Assembly: GCA_963678705.1 (NCBI GenBank)
Contig: OY783209.1
Location: 19,949,311 to 20,013,310 of the forward strand
Direction of reading: 5' to 3'
Length of the DNA: 64,000 bases
DNA from: Panorpa germanica
Lineage: Eukaryota; Arthropoda; Insecta; Mecoptera; Panorpidae
Part shown: piece after piece, positions 23,961 through 35,585 of the stretch
Position numbering within the stretch: position 1 is the stretch's first letter
How the letters are laid out: each line of letters opens with the position of its first letter
Position numbers and translations under genes: made by a program
The notes under the pieces: model-generated
Databases searched by the model: none
The model's input: the letters and a program-made list of their open reading frames with translations, nothing else
Told to the model about the DNA's origin: nothing

Positions 23961-24516
23961 TAACCCTACCCCATATATCTACTACTATCTATATATGGTG
24001 GTAGTTACTTATTTTATGAGAGCGATTCTACAATCGTCTCAAGCGAAGAGTTCTTTTGGAGATCTGGTTCTCCTTGAGTCGGATGACCAAGCTACTTGTG
24101 GAGGCTCATTTATCTAACAGGACTTATATACTTCTAATCATTACTACAGAAATATATTGGGGTTTTACTTACTTTTATTTTTTTGTGTGCTCGGCAGGAT
24201 GCTAACTCTGCTGTTGATCAACCACTTTATTTAACGCGACGCGACCCTTAATTCTTAATACTTTATATAATTAAAACAATGAGATCCTTAATACTATTTT
24301 CCTTTATTATTCATACAATTATTTAATACAAATCTTAGTAATCTTTATGTCAAAGTGACTCACTAAACCCGACCGACTCACTGGGTTGATCTCCTGGAAT
24401 GACCTGATGTACGGACCTCGTGATCTGATGGACTGACCCCTACTTCTCTCTTAAACTAAGTTTATATAGCTTAAAAGTCTTTGTTCAATGTATGACTTCA
24501 TCAACTTATTACATCA
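23961..24516. other. Unassigned, LTR-like on the minus strand
   Basis: The minus strand shows GCTATATAAACTTAG (about 24470) followed by GC-richer sequence and, further on, AATAATAAAGG, an arrangement like the TATA, R and poly(A) parts of an LTR. It lies upstream, in the minus sense, of the 85-bp array and the gypsy fragment. No terminal repeats or duplicated target could be set, so the reading is tentative. Confidence 0.25.
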
Positions 24517-24664
24517 TCACTACTTGGGTTATTGTAAATACTACATCAGCAGTTTTGAATATAATATTTATATGAGACTTGGTCTTAACTTCACTACTTG
24601 GGTTATTGTAAATACTACATCAGCAGTTTTGAATATAATATTTATATGAGACTTGGTCTTAATG
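24517..24664. repeat. 74-bp perfect tandem duplication
   Basis: The segment beginning TCACTACTTGGGTTATTG at 24517 is repeated from 24591 with no mismatch seen. Identical copies in otherwise decayed DNA point to a recent duplication or an assembly repeat. Confidence 0.9.
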
Positions 24665-26398
24665 ATAAAGCAATACTTAATGTAAATAATGTTCCCGCCA
24701 GTTAGGCGCCTTAAACTACTAAAAATACTTTGTATTACTTTGTATATGACCCTTTTCAATGGTTCCTAAATAGTTAGTTAAAATATATTATCAATAATTA
24801 ATGAATCTATATGGGACTGTTACATAATGTTATGAGATTATGAGTTCTATTAACTAAATTCATTTATAAGTTTGCTAATACGAGGTAATATTGAATATAA
24901 TATATAATATACATCTGCGACAATGTTAATGATGGAATAATTATAATTATCAAACGTAAACTATTATTTATTATAGCGAAGTGTTTTGCCTCGAATCATT
25001 TGGGCGGTAACAATATTTAGAATAGCAGAATGCTTTTTACTTGAAACAATTAGGTAGCGGTTTGGTAATATTAACTATTTGTATTAAGTATTAAGTTATT
25101 TGTCATATTTTTTATTTATTATATTACTAACATATGCAGATTGTTATGACTTTCAAAGGTCACGTTGTGCTTACGAAATCAGCTTGTACGGAAATTGTAT
25201 TTTTATAATGTTTAAATAATAATTTAAATATTTTTATTGAAGTTAAAATTATTTCATTACGACTCCTTATAAGTAATTTGTAGATAACGGTAATTGTTAC
25301 GGCAGACTCACATTACACACTTATTAACTAGATTAAACACATACGGACAACGCCGGTTGATACAATCAAAACGTGATGATAAGTCTCTAATACTATCAGA
25401 CTTCTAAACTCATATCACAACTTCAGTATGTTTCTTTTGTCATTTCACTGGTTTTGTGAACCACATTCCATGTTTTATTTAATCATGCGCAACACTACTT
25501 GTGCGCAAGAAGAGAGTTCCATTAGTTACCACCTGCAACATCAACTAACAGACTTTATTAGAACAATAGTTCTCAGTACTAATCTGTCATCACTAGTAAA
25601 CAACCAACAGATATTGAATCCTAGGAAGCTACGATCTAATCCAAGTTTCTTAGAGTAAACAGGAAATATTCCAGACATCAACAGGAACGATATCGATAAT
25701 AACTTACTATAAAAGAATACAACTCCCAACACTCTGGGTCATTATAATTACAAACTTTCCATCGCGGAGTAGTTATACTTTATATTAGTCCATTGTAATT
25801 TAGAGCAAATTACTGTCAATAAGAATTAAGTGAACAAAACCTAGTTACCTAAGAATAAATCTTTAAAATTGTAACAAGTAATTAACAAGTGAAATATAAC
25901 CTTTTAATAAAAATTTAAATTAGTTTTTTTTAACATCGTTAAGCTCCCCGATCTTAACTCATTCTGATCGTAAAACAGTTAACACGATATACAAGAAGGT
26001 CTCCATGTTGTGTAAAACTAAATACACATTTTCTGTTAGTTAAACATTTAACAAATATTGTTATATTAAGTTAAATATTTAACATCCTATTAAATTAAGT
26101 GAAGTACTAATGTAACCACAAATCTAGATGTTTAAATAAAACTAATTAATTACTTATTTAATTAAAATTGTTTAATTAATAAAATAAAATATATTAATTC
26201 TTCAACGAGGTATGTTGAAAATAGGGCATACTTCAGCCGTTCGAAGAGGTCTCCAGTTCAACATCATTAATCGGACAAGAAACTATTATAATAAAATGAA
26301 GGATCAAATTCTTATCTGGATGTCGTCTACGGGGCAATCCACATTCAGAAACTGGCAGCGAACCGAAAGGACGTAGTAGGCTAAAGGTATTCTCACAC
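24665..26398. other. Gene-free stretch
   Basis: No gene supported. It contains a diverged relative of the 85-bp unit at about 24835-24930 (ATTAACTAAATTC, GAGGTAATATTG, CATCTGCGACAATG in order). The frames at 25428-25732 overlap on opposite strands and look like chance. Confidence 0.4.
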
Positions 26399-26518
26399 AT
26401 CCACAACAAATGGTATCAAGTATGGGGATCTTTGCAACATTTACAACAAATGGTGTCAGATGTGCGGTTCTTTATGACATTCATAACAGATTCGTCAGTG
26501 TGAAGTATTAAATGAGAT
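26399..26518. repeat. Degenerate 40-bp tandem repeat, three units
   Basis: Three 40-bp steps start at 26399, 26439 and 26479 with the core ATYYACAACAAATGGTRTCA, decaying in the third. The core resembles a tRNA primer-site style sequence, but no LTR adjoins it. It could be leader sequence from a vanished retroelement. Confidence 0.5.
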
Positions 26519-26749
26519 ATTCTTACACATAATATCTAAGTGCTTAAATTTAAGATGCGCTATGCATTGGCATTGGGGGATAAGTTCCTTAATGCTTTGG
26601 TGTTTCTTTGGTTTTTTGGTTTCAGATATCTCTACATTAGAGCTAGTCAAACAAAATAGGTTGTAAAAATATTATGTAATAAATTATTTAATAAATGAAT
26701 TGGGATAAATACTTGATAATTTAGATGTTTTCATATGTTTCCTATTTTT

Positions 26750-26800
26750 GATCCGATTCGAACCTGGATCCCAGACCCGGCGGGAATTCAAACATTTAAG
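26750..26800 (-). other. tRNA-like B-box relic
   Basis: The minus strand reads CCAGGTTCGAATCGGATC, matching the pol III B-box and T-loop (GGTTCGAATC). No convincing A-box or folded tRNA body lies upstream, so it may be a SINE end or a chance match. Confidence 0.25.
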
Positions 26801-26869
26801 CCTTTCTCATAAATTAAATCAGTGGGTTAGTAAGTACTATTAATATTTATAAGGTATTGTAATAACATG

Positions 26870-27290
26870 TATGGATGTATATATGTAGCAAGAGATTACT
26901 ACCTCAAGGTTTAATATTGTCACTTTTACTATATAGTATCTATACAAAAGATATAACGGGACTTTTATATAAATCGTCTACTTTAATAATGTATGCTGTT
27001 AATATATTCATCTGCAGTATTTTTAGTATACAAAATGATACAAAGCAAACTGCTACGCAAAATGGATGTAGCTATTTAAACTTAAATGTAATATAGATAC
27101 AGAAAAATTCATAGTCATAATATTCAGCAGACATAATATAGATGTCTCAGGAACTAAAGAAAGAGTGAACAAGATATAGAAAGTTTTAGACATAGGAATA
27201 ATGCAGTACTTAGGAAACAGAAGGAAAATGATGACAAGACTTATATATAAAAACGAAGAGAGGTGCAGTAATTACTGAAGAGCAGAGGAA
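26870..27290 (+). pseudogene. LINE reverse transcriptase relic
   Basis: The peptide LPQGLILSLLLYSIYTKDI followed by STLIMYAVNIFIC recalls LINE RT motifs (PQGSVLSPLLY..YTKDI and the YADD box) with the catalytic DD lost. Further on, KFIVIIFSRHNID matches the thumb-region pattern, followed by stops. It is an old, heavily decayed fragment of a different LINE from the one at 9.7-15.5 kb, with the same LPQG/YTKDI style as jockey or I elements. Confidence 0.6.
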
Positions 27291-27644
27291 AATAAAAAAT
27301 TAGAGCATATTAATGGTAGGTCTATTCCTTATTTGTTAATAAGGTACCTTTACGTAGATGATAAAAATGTCGTCAAATTTATAGGTTTGATAAAAATAGT
27401 TAAAACACATGCTGTCTCAAAATGTTATTGACCAAGGGTTTATACTTTTCTATTTAAAAATTATTAAAAATTGCAACTTTTCTGTACATATTATAAGTTT
27501 TAGCTCAATTTCACTACATATTATGAAAAAGCAAGTTAATAAAATTATGTGTATACGAGTTTAAAAAAATTAATCTATTAAAAAAAAAAATTATTACAAA
27601 GATGCTTATTTTTGAAATTAGTTAAAAAAAATCACAGTAAATAA
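27291..27644. other. Unassigned AT-rich spacer
   Basis: Nothing recognised. Confidence 0.3.
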
Positions 27645-28730
27645 TCCGGGTAAAATAAACAATAATTAATATTGGTAAATAAGCTATATTTCGCATAGAG
27701 CTGTAAGTTGGTATACACCTTTGGGGACATTTTTACAAATAAAATACTAAAAGTTCTTACCTGTCGCACATCTGCTTAAAAAGTTATTCAAGGTCAAAAG
27801 TCAATAAAAACGGTTTTTCCAATTTTTCCGGTAAATGGTAGGTTTTATCATAAAAATAGATCAAATCAAAGTTGTAAATTAGAAAATTATCTACAAAAAT
27901 TGTTCTGATACTTTTTTTTTCTGAAAATCACCTTTCCTGAGATACTGCGATTCTAAATCACAGAAAACAATAATCGGATACACGCCATCGGATGTTTAAT
28001 ATGAGTAAAAATTATTGGTTTGTGCAACTTGTAAATACAAATTATACGATTGTGAGAATATATACATTGTTATGGAAAATATGGACATTTCAAAGTGTTC
28101 TGAAATTACACAGTTATGCAATGTGATTTGAATTGACTATTTAAAGTGCAAGTTAAAATATTTTATGTAAAGCATCAATAAACTTAACATATTATAAGAA
28201 TTTCACATAATACAAGAATCTCATAGATCGTTTTAATTTCATTTGCTAAAGGATCTCTGGAATAACATCATAATAGTGTTATCTTGATTCAGTAATAGTC
28301 CATTTTTATCGTATATTATTGACATTACCACAAATTAGATGAAAAGTTAAACGAAACACTACCTCACAGGTGGTGCGGATGCACATGTGTGCATATTATG
28401 TGGAATACGACTTCTTCAACTTTTAGAATCACAATATCTCAGGTATGGTGATTCTTAGAAAAAAAAGTATAAGAACAATTATTGGAGATAATTTCATGAT
28501 CTATAACTTTGGTCTAATCTATTGTTATGATAAAACCTACCCTTTACCGGAAAAATTAGAAAAATCATTTTTGTGGACCTTTAATCTTAAATAAATTTGT
28601 TTGCAGATGTGCGATCGGTGAGGACTTTTAGTATTTTATTTGTAATAGTGTATCCAAAGTCTGTACTAACTTTCAGCTCTATGCGATATATAGCTAATAC
28701 AAATGTTAATTTTTTCCGGGTTAAAATGTT
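27645..28730. mobile_element. Long inverted-repeat (fold-back) element
   Basis: The left arm, about 27645-27975, and the right arm, about 28405-28730, are reverse complements with moderate divergence. Matching blocks include GCATAGAGCTGWAAGTTRGT, ACAAATAAAATACTAAAAGT, TCGCACATCTGC, TTTTTCCGGTAAA, GTAGGTTTTATCATAA, and ACTTTTTTTTCT then GAATCACC. The central spacer is about 430 bp and non-coding. The form is a palindromic MITE or fold-back element of unknown superfamily. No clear target duplication was found. Confidence 0.75.
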
Positions 28731-30108
28731 GTCAAAATTATTATAACTTTATCAAAATATTTAATTTGTATTGAATTAATATAAATTTAATATCAATTAT
28801 ATTTAATTATAGTTGATAGCAATTTTTAAATTTAGTCATAAAACCATTTAATTTGAAACTGAAAAGTTTATTGTCAAAGGAGCAGTCTTGATATTTGTTC
28901 GTCCCTTTATATATTTCGTATTACTGAGATATAAAGTTTTTATATTGGCAGTCTACTACCTCCTTAATGAAAAAAATTAAACAAAAAAATTTGGTAACTA
29001 CATTGTGCAGTAATGGACGTAATGATTTCTTTATGTTTTCTTATCTTCTGTAATGATTTCACAGAAAAAACAATTTTACTTTCAATAAAAACGACGTAAT
29101 AATGATAAAAAAGAAGTCCTTCTTCATTGCCGAATTTGTAAATAGTACTATAAGTATAGGAGAGACTGGGAAGTTAATACACTCACTTTTCCAAGGAATC
29201 TCAAAAAATAGTTTTATGCTTTTTGCTAAACTAAAAATTGGAAACCACTCTTCCATTTAAATGAAGCCTCCCAAAAAGGTAAAAGTACAAGAAACATCTC
29301 TTTTACAAAGAACTGCCTTAAACGTCTGTAGATCAGCATGTTAGTCATTGAACGCATCGTATTAAATTAAATTGATAATAATAGCTCATGATTAGAGGTT
29401 ATATAATTATAGTAAAACAACAAGCTCCACCAATAAACTAATACTACAAAAAAAGAACATATTGTTTAAATAACACAGGTAATACAATAGATAAGACAAG
29501 AAGATACACTCAAAAAAAAACTTGTTTAAACAACACCAGGTTTTTTAAAACGTCTAAAACCGTTCGTGAAGCTGTACAAATAATACTGAAAAATAACATA
29601 TGGACTATATGACATGTAAATCATGGTAAATATCACAAATACATTAAAATTATTTAATAGGTAATTAGACAATTGCAGATCCGCGTTCACAAAGAAAATT
29701 CTCTTACGGTAAGTGTCGACAGATTAAGTATTCTTTGTATGGGTTCTTATACAAATTTATCCACCGTTCCGAACCATGTGTGCTGAAGCGGCTAATTTTT
29801 GCCGATTCCAAGATTCTATTGCATGAACACTATTGATATTCGTGCGTCAACATATCAGTAATGGCGGTTTAAATCATCATGAATACACTATAGCAATACT
29901 ACATAACATAATTGTTAGCACTATGCATCTGTACTGCTTTTCTCTTTCACCGTTTCGTCTCTATCAAGTAATAAAGAAAAGGTTCAGACAGCTATGACAC
30001 AATTACGATACGTTATACGCATCATCCAAGAATGATCGGCTCTATGTAATATGAAGTAGATCTGTCTGCAGTCGCTTTGATGTAGATACGTATATACGTA
30101 TACGGAGA
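28731..30108. other. Gene-free stretch
   Basis: No gene supported. Two imperfect TTGTTTAAAYAACAC boxes about 60 bp apart near 29460-29540 suggest a short local duplication. Confidence 0.4.
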
Positions 30109-30111
30109 TAA

Positions 30112-30694
30112 GTCCTGTCTCAGTATGGCACCGTATTTAAGCGAATTTCTGCCGGACGTATACGGGCTACTACGCTTTACCTATCCGAACCCTGTAAATG
30201 TAATTAGACCTCTCTGGACCTCTCATACTGCAAGCTACAAAGCCGTCCGAATACGGACATTAGAACCGTATAAAGGCGAATTTTATCCAAGCGTTAGCAC
30301 TACTACTACGATATCCTATCCGAACCTTTGTAAATGCAAACAGCCGCCTCAGACTGGAGGGGATACCTAAGATCGCTTGTTGTTTCGCTGCAATACGGTT
30401 CAAATGAGATTTATCGGCGACATCGCTTGTGACGAATATGTTCTGCATGCTTCAGTTTATGTATGTATTTCAGTGAATCATGGACACTGATACCGATACC
30501 ATAGAACTAAATTTAAATTCACGACAACCAGAACTCAGATATATAATAAATGCTAAAGTCCCTTTAATACCAGTAGTGTATCGATAAAAATTAAAGTTAA
30601 AGTTTGCTCTCATAATAAATTGTAGCTCATCCAACCCGCCGATTTACATCCGAATACGCCGTCGCCCTAATACGGTCCCATACTGAGACAGGCC
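30112..30694. mobile_element. PIF/Harbinger-type MITE
   Basis: 583 bp bounded by inverted ends GTCCTGTCTCAGTATGG (left) and the reverse complement of CCATACTGAGACAGGCC (right), with a further ACCGTATT match inside. TAA flanks both ends (30109-30111 and 30695-30697), the 3-bp TWA duplication typical of PIF/Harbinger. The interior is relatively rich in CG steps and holds no transposase. The 81-codon open frame inside is not called as a gene. Confidence 0.75.
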
Positions 30695-30697
30695 TAA

Positions 30698-31960
30698 GCC
30701 GTATTATGAATACGCACATATCAAGTACATACAGTGGTGTATTAACAAACATTAAAATATAAATTTCATATCTTAATAATGTGTGCTGATGTGACTCTTC
30801 TAAAAAATCGGAAGTTGCAAGAAAACGGTTGCAGTGTGAACCTTAATACAAAAATTTGTTACGCCGCATTCGATGCTTGCGGTACGGAGATATGTAACCA
30901 GTAACCACGCTATTGTTATTCAGTTCGTTTAATACGATACATGTTAACGCTTAACTCAACAGCTTTGCAGTTGCCACTTGTAATATTTAAAATCACAGAA
31001 TTGTATATTCGTGTAATAGTAAAGAATAGGCTTTAATAAATAACTGAGTGTACAAACAAAATTACTGTGTAACCTAATCTAGTGCAAAATCTAGTCGCTT
31101 CAAAGTTAATTCAATCTAAGTTAGTAGTTAGTAAAAGATATTTCGATTTGCGTTAATTAAAATATCTTTCCCACTCATTGACACTTACATTTAAGGTTAG
31201 CACCTTAAACTAACAATACGAAATATGAAAATAATAAAGCGAGCTAATAGAAATACTAAAAGAAAAAGAGAGTGGAAAGTACTTTTGGAAAGTAGTAAAA
31301 GGCTAGAAAAGTTTAAATTTGAATTTTTTTATAAATGAAATGTATTAGGATATATAATATTGCAGTTGTAAAGCTGGAAGACACAAAGTTATTATAATAA
31401 ATACAACTAATAATAAAATTCAGTGAGTGGAAATAGGACTTAAGTATTAGTATTTTAATATTATTCTAGCATTTATTTTAAAAATTTAGCATTTTCATGA
31501 AATACGTTATTTATTTGACTACGACATTTAAAAAAAAAGGTGAATTAGAATTGGGTCCTCAATTTTCCGTCCGTTTTATTGATTCAAATCAAGCAGAGTG
31601 GCAGTGCATTAATGCAAACATAAAGTGGCAGTTACACGCAATTATTCTTATTGAAGAAAAATTATTTCAATATATATTTTTTTTAATATTTATTTTTGAC
31701 TGCATCAACTATTGCTTGTTATAAGCACTTTTGAATCAATATTACATTTATATGTATATTTTTTTATGACACATAACTTATACAATATATAGTAATTCTT
31801 TTATTCCGCTTCTCTTTTCATCATTTTCAGATTCCATTATCAGTGCATTTCCAATCACCTCCGCCTACAACGTTCAACATCCTCTTCCTTTTTCTATTTC
31901 AGCATCTCTATATGACACAGAAATCGTTTCAACTATAATGTTCCCCATTCCATCAAATCT
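30698..31960. other. Gene-free stretch
   Basis: No supported gene. The plus frame at 31497-31724 (75 codons) becomes a low-complexity hydrophobic run and matches no family I know. The 30.84-31.03 kb part is less AT-rich and could hold an untranslated exon, but nothing proves it. Confidence 0.35.
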
Positions 31961-31964
31961 CTTC

Positions 31965-32190
31965 TAAAGCTGTTCTTTTTCCTTCTTTTTTTTCTTTTAC
32001 TTTTCCTTTTTCTATTTTCCTTCTCGAATTTTTTCTTTTTGTAATAATTTTTTTCTATAATAATTTCTATGGTTGCACACAACCTATTAAATCTGATTTT
32101 ACTAAGCCCAGAAAATATAACTCTGGCCCAGGGATCGAACCCAAGAACACAGTAGTCAAAGTAAGGCATCAATGCTGTCGCGTTTATTAC
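31965..32190 (-). mobile_element. tRNA-derived SINE relic
   Basis: On the minus strand a GCGACAGCATTGATGCC segment (about 32181-32165, A-box-like region) is followed by CTTGGGTTCGATCCCTGG with a clear B-box at 32141-32131, then an unrelated body, and a purine-rich tail of GAA/AAA runs (31971-32050 on the minus strand). That order of tRNA-like head, body and A-rich tail is the SINE plan. The tRNA head does not fold as a functional tRNA. Confidence 0.5.
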
Positions 32191-32195
32191 ATTTC

Positions 32196-32449
32196 TACTA
32201 ATGAAAATGCTATAATTCATTGGTTAGTTAAGATTAAAATATCAATAAGTTGTAATTATGTTGTTCTGTTATTGCCTTTTGTACTTTTATCATGGTACAT
32301 ATTTTGAAATTATAACAAATAATTTTTAGTCAAATTTTACCAATTTAATTATTTTTTTTAGTAACAAAAGATTAACCAAAAAAAATGAGAAAAACTGCCC
32401 TAATACCACTCTACTCACCATGTGAGCTATAACTCACTACTGGTGTGTA
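32196..32449. other. Spacer left of the BEL element
   Basis: Nothing recognised. Confidence 0.3.
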
Positions 32450-33012
32450 TGTGTGTAATTACTTAATAACAATTTTTTATTTTTTATATCAGAAAAGCAG
32501 CGAAACACTATAATTCAACAGAATACATTTATTTTACAAATACACTGACGGATTACAAAGATTGATTTGATATTTTAATTAAATTGCTACTAGTATCGAT
32601 GTTACGTTGATGTAATTCACGATTTAAACTAATTTTATAATATTCTAATTTAATATTAATTATAATTATATTTCAAAATGTTTAGCTATGTTTACTGTTC
32701 AGCGTTATAGTTAATAATGAATATTTTTAATATTGCCAGCAACGTACATCGATGCAAGCAGCAGGCTTTGGTTATGACAGCAAGAGTGGTTCACCTTGCA
32801 ACAGGGCTAGTATTACTTGATACGCAGTACCATTGTACAAATAATGATTTTGTTAGTTTATTAAATAACAAAACAACAGATAAAATGAAATATTTAACAA
32901 AAGAATTCTTGGTGAATAAAACTAAAGTATAAAAAGTAGATTCTAAATGAAATAAATTAATAAAGGCAAAATATCTATATTGAAATATAGATAGTGCATG
33001 CGTTCATTAACA
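32450..33012 (-). repeat. BEL 2 downstream LTR
   Basis: Matches 36868-37438. It contains a 71-codon open frame at 32717-32932, present also at 37135-37350, which is explained by LTR identity. The adjacent tract ACTCCCGCGCG is the purine-rich priming site on the minus strand. Confidence 0.85.
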
Positions 33013-35585
33013 TACTCCCGCGCGTTGAAAATTGGAAGAGTCATCATGGTTTTCAACTAATGTTCTATGGGTAGCGGAGCAAGATGTCGCACTAAACGTT
33101 TTATTTCTCCTTTTGTTGTCTTGACAGTGGCTAATCGAGCCGTTGAATCATCACTAACACTTAGTTTCACTACCCGACCCAACATCCATTGAGATGGAGG
33201 ATTCCTTTTCCCGAGTCTTGGACATTTGAGTTTGTAAGGATGCATGATTACAGTGAGCGTGATTGTGGTTAGTATTAGCTTTGTAGTTGGTTACTATCCA
33301 ACCTAAGGAAGTGCGTTGTAAATGCAATCGATTATTGAATAGCTTTCTTTTGCCAACACGTAGTAGCTTCCAAAATATATTGGCACCTAATAATAAATCC
33401 ACCGATTGTGGTTTGTTGAAACTAGGATCCGCTAGTTTTATGTTAGGTGGTAGTGATGAATTGATAATATCCAATGCGATGTGTGGAATATTATCGGTTA
33501 TTTTGTCTATTAGAAGACAGTTTACAAATGTTTTGTAATTATTGGTTGCAGAATGTAAAGTGATTTTTACCTGCTTGTTGATTTTAGTTTCGGAGTTACC
33601 AATTCCTGTAATTACTACATCCGAATTAGTAGTAGGAATGTTTAATTTGCGTAATAAACTTTTAGTAATGAAACTGGTTTGACTACCATTATCTAGAAGT
33701 GCGCGAGCGATAATCGTTTTACCGTTTTTATCAGGAATGCTCACCAAAGCGGTCAAAAGCATAACTTGACTTGTCCGTTTGACATGCGCCGTAAATGTGC
33801 TAGAAGTGGTAGCTGTAGAAATAGAAGTATCTGATTCTTCCGTTTCAATGTGTAGCAATGTATGATGCTTTTTGTTGCAAGTGTTGCAACGGTATTTTGA
33901 AGGACAGCTGTTAGTATTGTGACCCTTGCGTAGGCAATTTATGCACTGCTGTCTTCTTTGGATCTCATTGATTCGAGCCCTAACGTTGAGTTTTAAAAAA
34001 TTGTTACAATGTCTTATGATGTGATCTTTGTTACAAAATGAGCATTTATCTCGTGGTGTTGTGAAAAGAGACTTGTGTGGTCTTCATTTATGAGTGAAAT
34101 TAGAATCACAATTATGTTCATCCAACTCGTGTGCCCGTTCGAGAATAAAAGAAAGCATTGTGTCAATTTCTTGGTAATCGGTTTTAGAAATGTCGGAAGC
34201 TAACCAATGTTTTTTTGTTTCAGAGTCTAGCTTTTTAGATATTAATATTGCAACTATGTGTTTCCATCTATTTTCCTCTGGAATAATGTTTTCTAACGCT
34301 TTGACGTGTTTTCTGATTGAGGCTGCAGTAGCTCTTAACTTAGTACTACTCTCAGAGGTGATAGCAGGAATTTTTAAAAATGCATTAAGATGATAAGAAA
34401 TCATTTTTCTTTTATTGTAGTAGGCTTTGACTAATAAATCCCAACATAATTGATAGTTAGTGGGGTCTAATTGCACCTATGCAATGGTATCAAAAGCCTC
34501 ATCCTTTAACGAACGCCGTAAGAGGTGTAATTTTTTGAAAGTAGAATATTTAACCTGATTATGGACTAAGCTTTCAAATGTGGCCTTAAACTCATCCCAT
34601 TGATCTATATTACCGGAAAAAGTTGGAATGTTAATGGATGATAAGTGCATGTCTTCATCTGAAAATACAGATGGTTTTGTCTCAGGAGTATATATTGTCT
34701 GATTTGCAATCGATTCAGAAGCTGAGATGATTTTATTGATAATCTTTCCTATACTAATGTATTGGGCAGAAAAATCATTGTTTTCGCTATCAATGCGATC
34801 CATGGAGGCTTATGAGTGAAATTAGAATCACAATTATGTTCATCCAACTCGTGTGCCCGTTCGAGAATAAAAGAAAGCATTGTGTCAATTTCTTGGTAAT
34901 CGGTTTTAGAAATGTCGGAAGCTAACCAATGTTTTTTTGTTTCAGAGTCTAGCTTTTTAGATATTAATATTGCAACTATGTGTTTCCATCTATTTTCCTC
35001 TGGAATAATGTTTTCTAACGCTTTGACGTGTTTTCTGATTGAGGCTGCAGTAGCTCTTAACTTAGTACTACTCTCAGAGGTGATAGCAGGAATTTTTAAA
35101 AATGCATTAAGATGATAAGAAATCATTTTTCCTTTATTGTCATAGGCTGTGACTAATAAATCCCAACATAATTGATAGTTAGTGGGGTCTAATTGCACCT
35201 ATGCAATGGTATCAAAAGCCTTATCCTTTAACGAACGCCGTAAGAGGTGTAATTTTTTGAAAGTAGAATATTTAACCTGATTATGGACTAAGCTTTCAAA
35301 TGTGGCCTTAAACTCATCCCATTGATCTATATTACCGGAAAAAGTTGGAATGTTAATGGATGATAAGTGCATGTCTTCATCTGAAAATACAGATGGTTTT
35401 GTCTCAGGAGTAGATATTGTCTGATTTGCAATCGATTCAGAAGCTGAGATGATTTTATTGATAATCTTTCCTATACTAATGTATTGGGCAGAAAAATCAT
35501 TGTTTTCGCTATCAATGCGATCCATTTCAGCTTGATCCTCAACTAATTCATGCATTTGTGAATGAATTTTATTGATTGAGGCCAT
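33013..35585 (-). pseudogene. BEL 2 gag, protease and pol tail
   Basis: From high to low coordinates: a BEL-type Gag (MASINKIHSQMHELV.., IPTFSGNIDQWDEFKATFESL, LHLLRRSLK), a CCHC zone (about 33880-34050), the aspartic protease (ARALLDNGSQTSFITK) with its long BEL-type continuation (VDLLLGANIFWKLLRVG, SLGWIV), then a short piece of the pol C terminus (LGRVVKLSVSDDSTAR). It forms capsid and protease in active relatives. Confidence 0.85.
34088..35525 (-). repeat. 716-bp tandem duplication in BEL 2 gag
   Basis: 34088-34803 and 34810-35525 are nearly identical direct copies, 722 bp apart, separated by GGAGGC. Only a few differences are visible, so the duplication is recent relative to the LTR divergence. 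Confidence 0.9.

Noticed and set aside
26750-26800. tRNA gene
   Set aside because: Only a B-box-like segment is present; no cloverleaf, anticodon arm or A-box can be built around it.
30125-30448. Overlapping open frames on both strands near 30.1-30.4 kb
   Set aside because: They fall inside the Harbinger-type MITE and are explained by its low stop density.
31497-31724. 75-codon plus-strand frame
   Set aside because: The second half is a low-complexity hydrophobic run from AT-rich DNA, with no start context or homologue recognised.
32717-32932. 71-codon frame MNIFNIASNVHRCKQQ, also at 37135-37350
   Set aside because: It lies in both LTRs of BEL 2; the identity is explained by LTR duplication and no domain is visible.
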